This document shows positions 15,635 through 25,790 of a stretch of 61,151 nt of DNA, piece by piece. The stretch's first letter is position 1, and every line of letters starts with the position of its first letter. Position numbers and translations under genes: made by a program. Origin of the DNA: Bacteroidia bacterium (GTDB taxonomy: Bacteria > Bacteroidota > Bacteroidia > Bacteroidales > UBA932); NCBI GenBank assembly GCA_030537315.1, contig JAUNNZ010000009.1:1-61151 (forward strand), read 5' to 3'. The notes below the pieces were generated by a model, which was not told the DNA's origin, did not search any database, and saw nothing but the letters and a program-made list of their open reading frames with translations.

Positions 15635-17584
15635 ATGTTATTACAATCAGTTTCAGTATTGGAAGGCCTCAAGAACAATGGCTTTGCACCAATTGACTAC
15701 ATTGTAGTGGTAGCCTATCTGGCACTCCTCATTTTTCTGGGATTTTTCCTTTCACGCAGTAAAAACGGCAAAGAGAAGGACTCAAAGGATTACTTCCTTG
15801 CCGGTAACACCCTGACCTGGTGGGCAGTCGGCGCATCTCTGATCGCAGCCAACATCTCCGCCGAGCAGTTCATCGGAATGTCCGGTACTGCTTTCGCATC
15901 AGGTATCGCCATCGCAGCCTACGAGCTTATGGCTGCCGCCACACTTATCGTAGTAGGCAAGTTCCTGCTGCCGGTAATGATTGAGAAGAAGATATTCACC
16001 ATCCCGCAGTTCCTGCGTGACCGCTACAATCCGGGCACAGGTCTGGCCTTCTCTATCTTCTGGCTTTTCCTTTATGTATTCATCAACCTGACATCAGTAG
16101 CATGGCTGGGTGCCCTTGCCATTGAGCAGATCCTTGGTCTCCGCGGATGTATGCTTGTCATTGGCAGCACCGAGATCTCAATCCGTCTGGTCATCATCCT
16201 GATTCTCTACATCATTGCCGGTGTATATTCAATCTATGGTGGCCTCTCATCTGTTGCATGGACTGATGTAATGCAGGTTACATTCCTGGTAGGTGGTGGC
16301 CTTATCACCGCTTATGCCGCTCTTGATGTAATTGCCACCAAGATGAATCTTGATGGTGGTGCTCTTGCTGCACTTGGTCATGTATTCCAGAACCTGAGGG
16401 ACGTTCCTGGTGACACACACTTCAATCTGGCCGTACAGCGTAATGCCGCCATGTATCCGGGCATCACCGATGATCCATACTTCACCCTTCCTGGTATCGC
16501 CCTTATCGTAGGTGCTCTGTGGCTGACCAACCTTGGCTACTGGGGCTTCAACCAGTACATCATCCAGAAGGGTCTTGCAGCAAAGAGTTTGAACGAGGCA
16601 AAGAAGGGTATGATCTTCGCAGCCTTCCTGAAGATTCTGATTCCGTTCATCGTATGTATCCCGGGCGTATGCGCATTCTACATCAAGACACAGCAGCCTG
16701 AACTGTTCGCTCAGCTTGCCGGCGGTATCTCCATATCAGATGACGCTTATCCTTTCCTGATCCGCAACTTCACTCCGGTATTTGTAAAGGGTCTGTCATT
16801 CGCAGCTCTCGCAGCAGCCGTCATCTCATCACTGGCATCAATGTTCAACTCCACATCAACCATCTTCACGATGGATATCTACAAGCAGTACTTCAAGAAG
16901 AATGCTTCTGAGAAGAACCTTGTAACCGTGGGCCGTATCACATCAATCTGCGCTCTCATAATCGCAATGATTGCCGTATATCCTATTATGGGTGGTGCCG
17001 ACCAGGCATTCCAGATCATTCAGGAGTACTCAGGTTTCGTATATCCGGGCGTTGTGGTAATCTTCGGTCTCGGTCTTCTTTGGAAGCGCGCTTCCGGTCC
17101 TGCCGCAGTTGTAGCCGCCATCGGTACATTCGTATTCTCAATCGCGTTCAAGCTGCTTCTTCCGGAGGTTCCGTTCCTGCTCCGTATGGGTTACGTATTC
17201 ATCGCACTGGTTGCCATCTTCGTTCCGATGTCACTCTGCAACAAGAAGAATGTAGTAAAGGCCGACGTTCTGGATCAGCAAACCATCGATACACAGATGA
17301 AGTGGTCACAGATTCTGCTCATCGCATCAGCCATCAGCTTTGCAGTATTCATCTGGGGTATGTGCTCACCGGTTCTCCGCTCCTGGGGATTCGAGGCTAT
17401 GCTCTTCCTTACCGCTATCCTGGCTGTCCTTGGCCTGTACCTGCGCTCTAACGCAAAGGACAAGGTTCAGGATGCAAAGGCTGTAGGCATTGACCTGGCA
17501 CTCTTCCGCACAGACAAGACCTTTAACATCGGTGCAATCGGTGTAATCGTAATTCTTGCTGTTCTCTACATATTCCTTTGGTAA
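15635..17584 (+). CDS. Sodium/solute symporter (SSS family), probable L-arabinose transporter
   Basis: A 649-residue inner-membrane protein with about 14 hydrophobic segments and the SSS fold typical of SGLT-like sugar symporters. Motifs include [32 protein letters not shown] at the start and [29 protein letters not shown] in the middle. It lies between the exported epimerase and araD-araA-araB, so L-arabinose (or a related pentose) is the likely substrate, coupled to sodium. Specificity is inferred from the operon and not from residues. Its stop is 1 nt before the araD start. Confidence 0.88.
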   Translation: MLLQSVSVLEGLKNNGFAPIDYIVVVAYLALLIFLGFFLSRSKNGKEKDSKDYFLAGNTLTWWAVGASLIAANISAEQFIGMSGTAFASGIAIAAYELMAAATLIVVGKFLLPVMIEKKIFTIPQFLRDRYNPGTGLAFSIFWLFLYVFINLTSVAWLGALAIEQILGLRGCMLVIGSTEISIRLVIILILYIIAGVYSIYGGLSSVAWTDVMQVTFLVGGGLITAYAALDVIATKMNLDGGALAALGHVFQNLRDVPGDTHFNLAVQRNAAMYPGITDDPYFTLPGIALIVGALWLTNLGYWGFNQYIIQKGLAAKSLNEAKKGMIFAAFLKILIPFIVCIPGVCAFYIKTQQPELFAQLAGGISISDDAYPFLIRNFTPVFVKGLSFAALAAAVISSLASMFNSTSTIFTMDIYKQYFKKNASEKNLVTVGRITSICALIIAMIAVYPIMGGADQAFQIIQEYSGFVYPGVVVIFGLGLLWKRASGPAAVVAAIGTFVFSIAFKLLLPEVPFLLRMGYVFIALVAIFVPMSLCNKKNVVKADVLDQQTIDTQMKWSQILLIASAISFAVFIWGMCSPVLRSWGFEAMLFLTAILAVLGLYLRSNAKDKVQDAKAVGIDLALFRTDKTFNIGAIGVIVILAVLYIFLW

Positions 17585-17585
17585 G

Positions 17586-18305
17586 ATGCTGGAGGAGCTC
17601 AAACAGAAAGTTTTTAAGGCCAACCTTGACCTTGTCAAGCACGGTCTGGTGATCTTTACCTGGGGCAATGTCTCAGGTATTGATCGTGAAAAGGGCCTTG
17701 TCGTCATCAAGCCTTCAGGTGTCAGCTACGACACCATGAAGGCTTCCGACATGGTTGTTGTCGATCTCAAGACCGGCAAGGTGGTGGAGGGTGACCTGAA
17801 TCCGTCTTCCGACACGCCTACCCATCTGGTGCTCTACCGCGCATTCCCGGAAATCGGGGGAGTGGTGCATACCCACTCGACTTACGCCACCGCCTGGGCG
17901 CAGTCAGGTCTTGACATCCCGAACATAGGCACCACCCACGCCGACTATTTCCACGATGACATCCCTTGCACAAGAAACATGAGAAGGTCGGAAGTGTTCG
18001 GTGAATACGAGCTGGAAACCGGCAACGTCATCGTCGAGCGTTTCAAGAAAATGAACCCTATGGACACGCCTGCGGTTCTTGTAAGGAATCACGGCCCGTT
18101 CACCTGGGGTACCGACGCGGACAATGCCGTCCACAATGCCGTTGTTCTCGAGCAGGTTGCGAAGATGGGTTTCGTCTCGATGACCCTGAACCTCTCAACG
18201 CTTGACATCGTCAAACACAAGCCGGACATGAACCCGCTTCTGATTGAAAAGCATTACAGCCGCAAGCACGGCCCTAACGCATATTACGGCCAGAAAAAGA
18301 AATAA
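17586..18305 (+). CDS. araD: L-ribulose-5-phosphate 4-epimerase
   Basis: Converts L-ribulose-5-phosphate to D-xylulose-5-phosphate, the last arabinose-specific step. The 239-residue class II aldolase fold carries zinc ligands His95 and His97 (HTHS) and His169 (NHGPFTWG), and the phosphate-binding TWGNVSG and PSGVSY loops. An upstream in-frame start at 17556 would overlap the symporter's C-terminus by 29 nt, so ATG 17586, right after the symporter stop, was chosen. It is followed 15 nt later by araA. Confidence 0.94.
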   Translation: MLEELKQKVFKANLDLVKHGLVIFTWGNVSGIDREKGLVVIKPSGVSYDTMKASDMVVVDLKTGKVVEGDLNPSSDTPTHLVLYRAFPEIGGVVHTHSTYATAWAQSGLDIPNIGTTHADYFHDDIPCTRNMRRSEVFGEYELETGNVIVERFKKMNPMDTPAVLVRNHGPFTWGTDADNAVHNAVVLEQVAKMGFVSMTLNLSTLDIVKHKPDMNPLLIEKHYSRKHGPNAYYGQKKK

Positions 18306-18320
18306 CAACTGTTCAATATT

Positions 18321-19862
18321 ATGGTAAAAGCATTTGAAAATATAGAATTGTGGTGGGTGACCGGTGCCCAGCTCCTCTACGGCGGCGACGCGGTAGTCCA
18401 GGTGGACGGTCATTCAAAGGTTATGGTTGACGGCCTGAACGCATCGGGCGTTATCCCCGTCAAGATAGTGTATAAAGGCACCGCCAACTCTTCAAAGGAA
18501 GTCGAGGATGTGATGAAGGCTGCCAACAACGACGCCAAGTGTGTCGGTGTGATCACCTGGATGCACACGTTCTCTCCTGCCAAGATGTGGATCAAGGGAC
18601 TCCAGGCTCTCGAGAAGCCTCTCCTTCATTTCCACACCCAGTTCAACGCCGAGATTCCGTGGGAGACCATGAACATGGATTTCATGAATCTCAACCAGAG
18701 CGCCCACGGCGACATCGAGTTCGGTCACATCTGCACCCGTATGCGTGTACCTAGAAAGGTTGTCGTAGGTTACTGGAAGAGCGAGGACGCCCAGAAGAAG
18801 ATTGCAGTATGGGCACGCGTAGCAGCTGCAGTTGCAGATGCGAAGAACGTCCGCTGCCTTATGTTCGGTATGAATATGAACAACGTTGCCGTTACCGACG
18901 GCGACCGCGTCGAATTCGAGCAGCGTCTCGGCTATCACGTCGACTATTATCCTGTATCATCCCTTATGGATTACTACAAGAAGGTCACCGATGCGGAAGC
19001 CGACGCTCTTGTCGAGGAGTACAAGAAACTCTACACCATCAAGATCGACGAGTCCGGCGAGAAGGTTTACTGGGAGAAGGTGAAGAACTCAGCCAAGGCT
19101 GAGATCGCTCTCCGCCGCGTTCTCGAGGATGAAGGCGCAACCGCTTTCACGACCAATTTCGACGATCTCGGTGACGCCGACATCGATGCTCCTGATTTCT
19201 GCGGCTTCGACCAGATTCCGGGTCTCGCTTCACAGCGTCTTATGGAAGAGGGTATCGGTTTCGGTGCAGAGGGTGACTGGAAGACAGCCTGCCTCTACCG
19301 TTCACTCTGGGTTATGTCACAGGGCCTCCCGACCGGATGTTCATTCCTTGAGGATTATACCCTCAATTTCGCCGGAGACCGCAGCTCCTGCCTCCAGAGC
19401 CATATGCTCGAAATCTGCCCGCTCATCGCAAGCGACAAGCCGAAGCTCGAGGTCCATTTCCTCGGAATCGGTATCCGCAAGCAGCAGACCGCCCGTCTCG
19501 TGTTTACATCAAAGACCGGTGCCGGTATCAAGGCAACAGTTGTCGATCTCGGCAACCGCTTCCGCCTGATAGCACAGGACGTCGAGTGCATCGAGCCTAA
19601 GCCGATGCCGAACCTTCCTGTAGCATCTGCTCTCTGGGTCCCTCAGCCTACATTTGAGGTAGGTGCAGGTGCATGGATCCTTGCGGGTGGCACACACCAT
19701 TCTGCATTCAGCTATGACATCACTGCCGAATATTGGGACGATTTCGCCGAGATGACAGGCATCGAATTCATCCACATCAACAAGAACACCAACATCCTTG
19801 ATTTCAAGAAGGAACTCCGCACCAACGAAGTATATTATATGTTGAACAAAGCCCTCAAGTAA
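18321..19862 (+). CDS. araA: L-arabinose isomerase
   Basis: Isomerises L-arabinose to L-ribulose using a divalent metal. The 513-residue length is normal and the start FENIELWWVTGAQLLYGGDAV is the family signature. Other conserved segments are TWMHTFSPAKMWIKGL, HFHTQFNAEIPW, NLNQSAHGDIEFGHI and, near the C-terminus, GAGAWILAGGTHHSAFS. It is the middle enzyme gene of the operon, with araB starting 3 nt after its stop. Confidence 0.96.
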   Translation: MVKAFENIELWWVTGAQLLYGGDAVVQVDGHSKVMVDGLNASGVIPVKIVYKGTANSSKEVEDVMKAANNDAKCVGVITWMHTFSPAKMWIKGLQALEKPLLHFHTQFNAEIPWETMNMDFMNLNQSAHGDIEFGHICTRMRVPRKVVVGYWKSEDAQKKIAVWARVAAAVADAKNVRCLMFGMNMNNVAVTDGDRVEFEQRLGYHVDYYPVSSLMDYYKKVTDAEADALVEEYKKLYTIKIDESGEKVYWEKVKNSAKAEIALRRVLEDEGATAFTTNFDDLGDADIDAPDFCGFDQIPGLASQRLMEEGIGFGAEGDWKTACLYRSLWVMSQGLPTGCSFLEDYTLNFAGDRSSCLQSHMLEICPLIASDKPKLEVHFLGIGIRKQQTARLVFTSKTGAGIKATVVDLGNRFRLIAQDVECIEPKPMPNLPVASALWVPQPTFEVGAGAWILAGGTHHSAFSYDITAEYWDDFAEMTGIEFIHINKNTNILDFKKELRTNEVYYMLNKALK

Positions 19863-19865
19863 AAT

Positions 19866-21458
19866 ATGGACGCACGCTCAACCATCCAGGCCGGAAAGGC
19901 CATCCTCGGAATCGAATTCGGCTCAACCCGTATCAAGGGTGTGCTCATCGACGAAGAGAACAAACCGATAGCCCAGGGCAGCCACGAGTGGGAGAACAAG
20001 CTCGTTGACGGCCTCTGGTCCTACAGTATCGAGGACATATGGGCCGGAATCCAGGACTGCTATTCAGACCTCCGCGCAAATGTCCAGAAGCTCTACGGCA
20101 TCGAGATCGAGAATCTCGCCGCCCTTGGCATCAGTGCAATGATGCACGGCTATATGGCATTCGACAAGAACCAGAACATCCTCGCACCTTTCAGAACCTG
20201 GCGCAACACAAATACAGCCCAGGCAGCCAAGGAACTCTCTGAGCTTTTCGTGTACAATATTCCTCTCCGCTGGAGTATTTCCCACGTATATCAGGCCATC
20301 CTGAATGAGGAAAAGCACGTCAAGGACATCGACTTCCTCACGACTCTCGCAGGCTACGTGCACTGGCAGCTCACAGGCCGCCGCGTGCTCGGCGTAGGCG
20401 ATGCATCCGGAATGATTCCTGTAGATCCGAAGACAAAGGACTATGACAAGACGATGGTCGAGAAATTCGACAAGCTCATTGCCCCGCGCAATCTCGGCTG
20501 GAAGCTCCTCGACATCCTTCCGGAGTCAATCCCTGCAGGCGCCGATGCCGGCTGCCTCACAGCCGAAGGCGCAAGGAAGCTTGACGTCAGCGGCCACCTC
20601 AAGCCGGGCGTTCCGCTTTGTCCTCCTGAAGGTGACGCTGGTACCGGAATGGTTGCCACAAACGCTGTCAAGCAGCGTACAGGCAACGTCTCTGCCGGCA
20701 CATCCTCTTTCTCAATGATCGTTCTTGAAAAGGAACTCTCAAAGCCTTACGAGGTAATCGATATGGTCACCACTCCTGACGGCAGCCTTGTGGCAATGGT
20801 ACATTGCAACAACTGTACGTCAGACCTCAACGGCTGGGTCGGCCTGTTCAGAGAATATCAGGAAGCCCTTGGCGTTCCGGTAGATATGGGTGTGGTCTTC
20901 ACGAAGCTCTTCGAAGCCGCCGGTCGCGGCGACGCAGACTGCGGCGGACTGATCTCCTACAACTATATCTCAGGTGAGCCTGTCACCGGTTTCGCAGACG
21001 GACGTCCTTTGTTCGTCCGTTCCGCAACCGATAAGTTCAACCTCGCAAACTTCATGCGTTCCATCCTCTATGCCACCGTGGGCGTGCTCAAGTTGGGCAA
21101 TGACATCCTCCTGAAAGAGGAGAAGGTCAAGGTGGACCGCATCACCGGTCACGGCGGACTCTTCAAGTCCACCAACGTCGGCCAGAAGGTTCTCGCTGCA
21201 GCGCTCAATTCGCCTATTTCCGTAATGGAAACGGCGGGTGAGGGCGGCGCGTGGGGTATCGCCCTGCTGGGCGCATACCTTGTCCGCAACGCGAAGAAAC
21301 TTTCCCTTGCCGACTGGCTTGACCAGGAGGTCTTCGCCGGCAACACCGGCGTGTCTGTGGATCCTGATCCTGCAGAAGTCGCAGGGTTCAACGCCTACAT
21401 CAAGAACTATATGGACACCCTCCCTGTGGAGGCTGCCGCCGTACAGTACAAGAAGTAA
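19866..21458 (+). CDS. araB: FGGY-family carbohydrate kinase, L-ribulokinase
   Basis: A 530-residue sugar kinase with the FGGY/ASKHA fold. The N-terminal phosphate loop is LGIEFGSTRIKGVLID, a catalytic-region segment is GDASGMIPVDPKT, and the second ATP-binding segment is VDRITGHGGLFKS. It resembles the xylulokinase-like branch more than E. coli AraB, but in an operon with araA and araD its substrate is most likely L-ribulose. It is the last gene of the operon. Its stop and that of the convergent TolC-family gene, 8 nt apart, lie in the arms of a tiny inverted repeat (TAAGG-ATCG-CCTTA). Confidence 0.9.
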   Translation: MDARSTIQAGKAILGIEFGSTRIKGVLIDEENKPIAQGSHEWENKLVDGLWSYSIEDIWAGIQDCYSDLRANVQKLYGIEIENLAALGISAMMHGYMAFDKNQNILAPFRTWRNTNTAQAAKELSELFVYNIPLRWSISHVYQAILNEEKHVKDIDFLTTLAGYVHWQLTGRRVLGVGDASGMIPVDPKTKDYDKTMVEKFDKLIAPRNLGWKLLDILPESIPAGADAGCLTAEGARKLDVSGHLKPGVPLCPPEGDAGTGMVATNAVKQRTGNVSAGTSSFSMIVLEKELSKPYEVIDMVTTPDGSLVAMVHCNNCTSDLNGWVGLFREYQEALGVPVDMGVVFTKLFEAAGRGDADCGGLISYNYISGEPVTGFADGRPLFVRSATDKFNLANFMRSILYATVGVLKLGNDILLKEEKVKVDRITGHGGLFKSTNVGQKVLAAALNSPISVMETAGEGGAWGIALLGAYLVRNAKKLSLADWLDQEVFAGNTGVSVDPDPAEVAGFNAYIKNYMDTLPVEAAAVQYKK

Positions 21459-21466
21459 GGATCGCC

Positions 21467-22705
21467 TTAAAACGAACATCCGGAAGCCTGCTCCAGCCTC
21501 GCTTTGCATACAAAGCAGCTGCAGCAGGCTTCAATGTATGCCTGCATTACATCAAGATACGTCTGTTGTGCTGACAGCAGCTCTACAAGGCTGCTTTCAC
21601 CCCTCAGATAACCTTCCCTCCGCCCTCGGAGAATGCTTTTGGCATCAGCCAGGATAGACCCGGTATATTGGTCCCTGACAGAAATGGCTGCAAGCAGGGA
21701 ATTGTAGGCCTGAGCAGCCTCGGAACGTACCTGCAGGCGTGCCGCCTCCAGGTATTTCTCGCTTTGCCGGATTTCGGCGCGGGCGGCATTCAGTTCTCCC
21801 TTGTTGAAACTGGAGAACTTCAGCGGAATGCTTATGCCGACCGTCAGTCCGTTGAAGCGCGGTGCCGGCGCAATCTCGTTGCGGACCTCGGTATTGTAGG
21901 AATATCCAAGGTCAATTCCCATCTCAAAGGAACGTGATGCCTGTACGAGCTTGAGATTGTTCTCGGAAAGAGTCTTTGAAAGCAATGCAGCCTTCAGGTC
22001 AGCCCTGTTTGACTCTGCGAGGGAGCATATCTCACTTTCGGAAGGTAGAGTGATCCGATACGGCAGATCGTTCTCAATTGCATCAACGGGTTCACCTCCG
22101 CAGAACAGTGATAAGACGGCGAGGGCATTGCGGTAGTCGGCCTGCTGCGTCAGCAGCGTGCCATTGAGAGTGCGGGCCTCGAGACGGCTTTGCAGGGCAT
22201 CTGCGCTTCCGATATCTCCCAGACTCAGACGCAGGCTATCGCTTTTGGCAATCTGCATCATGTCGGCTGCCGACTCTTCAACCAGCGAGCATATTTCCCT
22301 GAGCCTCCAGGCCTCGGCCCAGGCTTCTGCCGCCTCAAGTTTCAGATTGCTGAGATATGCCGATACAGAGGCTTCGGTGATGTCCTTTTCATTTCCTGCT
22401 ACGGCAATACGCGCCTTCCGGACTCCGGCGAAGTCGGGATTTATGCTCAAGCCGACCTCCACGGATTGTCCCATCTGCAGGTCCCAGTCCTGGTTGTTTC
22501 CATAGGAAACCGACAGTTCAGGGTCATTGAAAACCCTTGCAGCCTGCAGGGAAGCGGTTGCCTTGTCTATGTTGTATTTTTCAGCGAGATACAAGGCATT
22601 CTTCTCAGCGACAAGTTTGCCGTATCTTTCATATGTCATAGGCTGTGCCGCGGCCAGAAATGCGGCAAGCACAAGCGCGGCTGAGCTAATTGTCTTCTTC
22701 ATCAT
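21467..22705 (-). CDS. TolC-family outer-membrane factor of the metal efflux operon
   Basis: A 412-residue exported protein (signal peptide MMKKTISSAALVLAAFLAAAQ) made mostly of long amphipathic helices, as in TolC/CusC channels. Duplicated segments around residues 100-190 and 320-400 match the outer membrane efflux repeat. It closes a leftward operon with the RND pump and the adaptor. An upstream ATG at 22726 is in frame, but the start at 22705 gives a clean signal peptide. The gene still overlaps the end of the RND gene by 20 nt. Confidence 0.88.
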   Translation of the reverse strand: MMKKTISSAALVLAAFLAAAQPMTYERYGKLVAEKNALYLAEKYNIDKATASLQAARVFNDPELSVSYGNNQDWDLQMGQSVEVGLSINPDFAGVRKARIAVAGNEKDITEASVSAYLSNLKLEAAEAWAEAWRLREICSLVEESAADMMQIAKSDSLRLSLGDIGSADALQSRLEARTLNGTLLTQQADYRNALAVLSLFCGGEPVDAIENDLPYRITLPSESEICSLAESNRADLKAALLSKTLSENNLKLVQASRSFEMGIDLGYSYNTEVRNEIAPAPRFNGLTVGISIPLKFSSFNKGELNAARAEIRQSEKYLEAARLQVRSEAAQAYNSLLAAISVRDQYTGSILADAKSILRGRREGYLRGESSLVELLSAQQTYLDVMQAYIEACCSCFVCKARLEQASGCSF

Positions 22706-25700
22706 CCTGTCTGTGTTTCTTTTCATGATGCTGCTCCACCTTGTAATACAGGGCGGGCAGGATGTACAATGTTATTATTGTCGAGAACAGAAGTCCGTAC
22801 ACGATCACCGTGGCGAGAGGCCTCTGGACGTCGGAACCTATTCCTGACGCCATTGATGCAGGGAGCAGGCCGAGCACTGCGACGGTTGCCGTCATAAGCA
22901 CGGGACGCAGCCTGTGTGATGCGCCTCCGATGACGGCATCCTTGAGCGGGGTGCCTTCCTTGAGCAGATCGTTGATATGGGAAATCATTATGACACCATT
23001 CTGTATCGTAAGCCCGAACAGGGCGATAAAGCCTACCGCAGAGGAAATGTTGAATGTCATTCCGCGTATGGTGAGCGCAGCCAGACCTCCGAGAAGCGCC
23101 ATCGGCAGCAATGCAATCAACAGTCCCGCCTGTCTGAACTTGCCGAATGCTCCGAACAGCAGAAGGAACATCAGCAGAAGGACAAAAGGAATTATGACCG
23201 CAAGTCTCCTGTATGCTCTGTTCTGGTTCTCGAACTGCCCGTCCCAACGTATCTGGTTTTCCGTGTGGTCATATACCACCGACCCGTCTATCCTGGCCTG
23301 GGCTTCGCTGAGGAAAGAAGTCAGATCCTTGCCCCTGAGGTTCAGCCTTACGGTAAGGTAACGTCTGCCCATTTCTCTCATAATAGAGCTGGCTCCAAGT
23401 GAGGTTTCTATTTCCGCTACCGAAGAAAGAGGGATCGAGGCGCCGCTTGAAGAGGTCAGCATCAGATTCCCGATCTGTTCCGGAGTGCTCCTCGAAGATT
23501 CGACATAACGGCAGGTGACGTCATAGACGCGGCTGCCGATGAATACCTGGGAAACGGCCTTGCCTCCTATCGCGACCTCGATAAGGTCGGCCACATCGGC
23601 TACATTAAGACCGAACTGTGCGATTTTCGCCCGGTCGGCTGTGATTTTCAGCTGAGGCAGGGGAGGCTCCTGGTCAATGACGACATCGGCTGCGCCGGGG
23701 ATCCTGCTGACAATATTCATAACCTGTTCCGCAAGTTCGCGTGTGCTGTCGAGGTCTTCTCCGTAAACCTTTATCGCGAGATCGGAATGAGAACCGGCCA
23801 TCTGGTCCATAACCATATCTATGATAGGCTGGGAGAAACCGACCTTATACCCGGGCATTTCAGCCACTGCCGCTGCCATTGCCTCCACCAGGGCATTCTT
23901 GTCACGTCCTGTATCCCATTCCTTATAAGGCTTGAGCCCAACGCTGCATTCAATGTGTGAAGGGGAGAAAGCCTCGGTCCCTTCATCATCGCGTCCCACC
24001 TGGGTCATCACGTAGGTGACTTCCGGGAACTGTTTGAGGCGGTGGCGCAGTGAATCGGCCATTTCGGCTGAACGGTTGAGGGAGATGCCCGGAGGTGTCT
24101 GCACCTGGATCCATATCCCACCTTCGTCCAGTGTCGGAAGGAAATCTTTGCCTACTGCAAGAGCCAGAACAATGACAAGGCACAGCACACCCGCTATGAC
24201 TGGATGCACCCATTCCGGTTTTTCGAGGGTCTTGGCAGTGCGTTCACGGTAAAGGACCGTAAGTTTTTCGATGAATCTGTTCCTGAAGACCTTCTGAGGC
24301 TTTCTATAGACGGCATAGGCCATACCCGGAATCAGTATCAGGGCAACAAGGAGAGCTCCGACCAAAGCATATCCGACAGTGAAAGCCATAGGGGTGAACA
24401 TTTTCTTTTCAATGCTCTGGAAAGTGAATAAAGGCAGATATGCGGTTATTATGATAAGGGTGGAAAAGAAAATCGGCTTGGATACCTGGCGCACGCGGCG
24501 CACTACATCCTTCTTCTCCAATTTCACGTCCGGATTGTCCTCCCTTTTCTTGAGAATCGTTTCCATCATCACGATGGCCCCGTCCACGAGTATGCCGAAA
24601 TCGATTGCTCCCAGTGAAAGAAGATTTGCCGGGATGCCTGTGAAATGCATCAGGATGAATGCGACAAGAAGCGCGATCGGAATGGTGATTGCAACAAGCA
24701 CGGCACTCTTGAAGCTGCCGAGGAAAAGCAGAAGGACACCGACAACCAGCAGCATGCCGAACAACAGTGTGTGTGACACGGTATCCAGCGTGGCTCCTAC
24801 AAGATTCGTCCTGTCGAGTACTGGGTATATCCTCACACCCTTCGGCAGAACATCTGAATTCAATTCCTCGACGGCTGAATGCACCTTGTCAAGAACTTCG
24901 GAAGGGTTCTGATAACGCAGTATCTGCACTATTCCCTCCACTCCGTCACGATAGTCGGTGTCGTCGTCAAGATATCCCAGGATACCTTTCCTTTCAAGGT
25001 TGCCGTAGCGCAGAGTGCCCAGATCGCCCAGGAATATCGGAGTTCCGCCGACATTCCTGACGACTATTCCCTCCATATCCTTCAGGTCGGTTATGAGACC
25101 TTCCGCCCTTACGACGAAACTCTGGTCTCCGCGCACAAGCGTGCTTCCACCCGCATTTGAGTTGTTCAGATTGATTGATTCCTCGACTTCTGAAAGGGAA
25201 ATCCCGTATTTTGAAAGTTTGTCAGGATCGATTTCAAGCTGGTATTGAGTCGTGATGCCGCCGTAGTTGCTCACCGAAGCGACGCCCGGGATCTGGGTGA
25301 GCCTTGGTATCACCACCCATTTGTTGAGGTCTGTGAGCTCGCGGAGCGAGTGGTTGTCACTCTTGAGAATGTATCTGTATACCTCTCCCGTAGGTGACGT
25401 GAGGGGATTGAGCTCAGGCGCGGCATCGAACGGAAGGTCAACCCCGTCGATGCACTCGCGTACACGCTGGCGGGCCCAGTAGTCCTCTGTCCCGTCCTGG
25501 AATACGAGCATTATTGTCGAAATGCCGAATGTGTTGGTGCTGCGCATCATCTTCAATGACGGCAGACCGTTCAGCGACCGTTCCAGAGGAATGGTTATCT
25601 GCTGCTCCATTTCCTCGGCGGCAAGCCCGGGGACCTGGGTTACGACCTGGACGGTCGTGTCTGCGATGTCAGGGTATGCATCAAGTGCAAGCTGCTTCCA

Positions 25701-25787
25701 GGCATATACGCCGAAGGCGCACACAAGCAGAAAAGCGGTGGCGACGAGCCAGCGACGCTTCAGAATAAGGCCTATGAACTTTTCCAT
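22686..25787 (-). CDS. Heavy-metal efflux RND transporter, CzcA-type (divalent cations)
   Basis: A 1033-residue inner-membrane proton antiporter of the HME-RND family with twelve membrane segments and two large periplasmic loops. The fourth membrane helix reads SLGAIDFGILVDGAIVMMETI, giving Asp396, Asp402 and Glu409. The DFG form is that of CzcA-like pumps for Zn, Cd, Co or Ni; monovalent Cu/Ag pumps such as CusA carry Ala at the first Asp. It starts 3 nt after the adaptor stop. The precise metal is unknown, and no metal regulator is adjacent. Confidence 0.93.
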   Translation of the reverse strand: MEKFIGLILKRRWLVATAFLLVCAFGVYAWKQLALDAYPDIADTTVQVVTQVPGLAAEEMEQQITIPLERSLNGLPSLKMMRSTNTFGISTIMLVFQDGTEDYWARQRVRECIDGVDLPFDAAPELNPLTSPTGEVYRYILKSDNHSLRELTDLNKWVVIPRLTQIPGVASVSNYGGITTQYQLEIDPDKLSKYGISLSEVEESINLNNSNAGGSTLVRGDQSFVVRAEGLITDLKDMEGIVVRNVGGTPIFLGDLGTLRYGNLERKGILGYLDDDTDYRDGVEGIVQILRYQNPSEVLDKVHSAVEELNSDVLPKGVRIYPVLDRTNLVGATLDTVSHTLLFGMLLVVGVLLLFLGSFKSAVLVAITIPIALLVAFILMHFTGIPANLLSLGAIDFGILVDGAIVMMETILKKREDNPDVKLEKKDVVRRVRQVSKPIFFSTLIIITAYLPLFTFQSIEKKMFTPMAFTVGYALVGALLVALILIPGMAYAVYRKPQKVFRNRFIEKLTVLYRERTAKTLEKPEWVHPVIAGVLCLVIVLALAVGKDFLPTLDEGGIWIQVQTPPGISLNRSAEMADSLRHRLKQFPEVTYVMTQVGRDDEGTEAFSPSHIECSVGLKPYKEWDTGRDKNALVEAMAAAVAEMPGYKVGFSQPIIDMVMDQMAGSHSDLAIKVYGEDLDSTRELAEQVMNIVSRIPGAADVVIDQEPPLPQLKITADRAKIAQFGLNVADVADLIEVAIGGKAVSQVFIGSRVYDVTCRYVESSRSTPEQIGNLMLTSSSGASIPLSSVAEIETSLGASSIMREMGRRYLTVRLNLRGKDLTSFLSEAQARIDGSVVYDHTENQIRWDGQFENQNRAYRRLAVIIPFVLLLMFLLLFGAFGKFRQAGLLIALLPMALLGGLAALTIRGMTFNISSAVGFIALFGLTIQNGVIMISHINDLLKEGTPLKDAVIGGASHRLRPVLMTATVAVLGLLPASMASGIGSDVQRPLATVIVYGLLFSTIITLYILPALYYKVEQHHEKKHRQDDEEDN

Positions 25788-25790
25788 AGG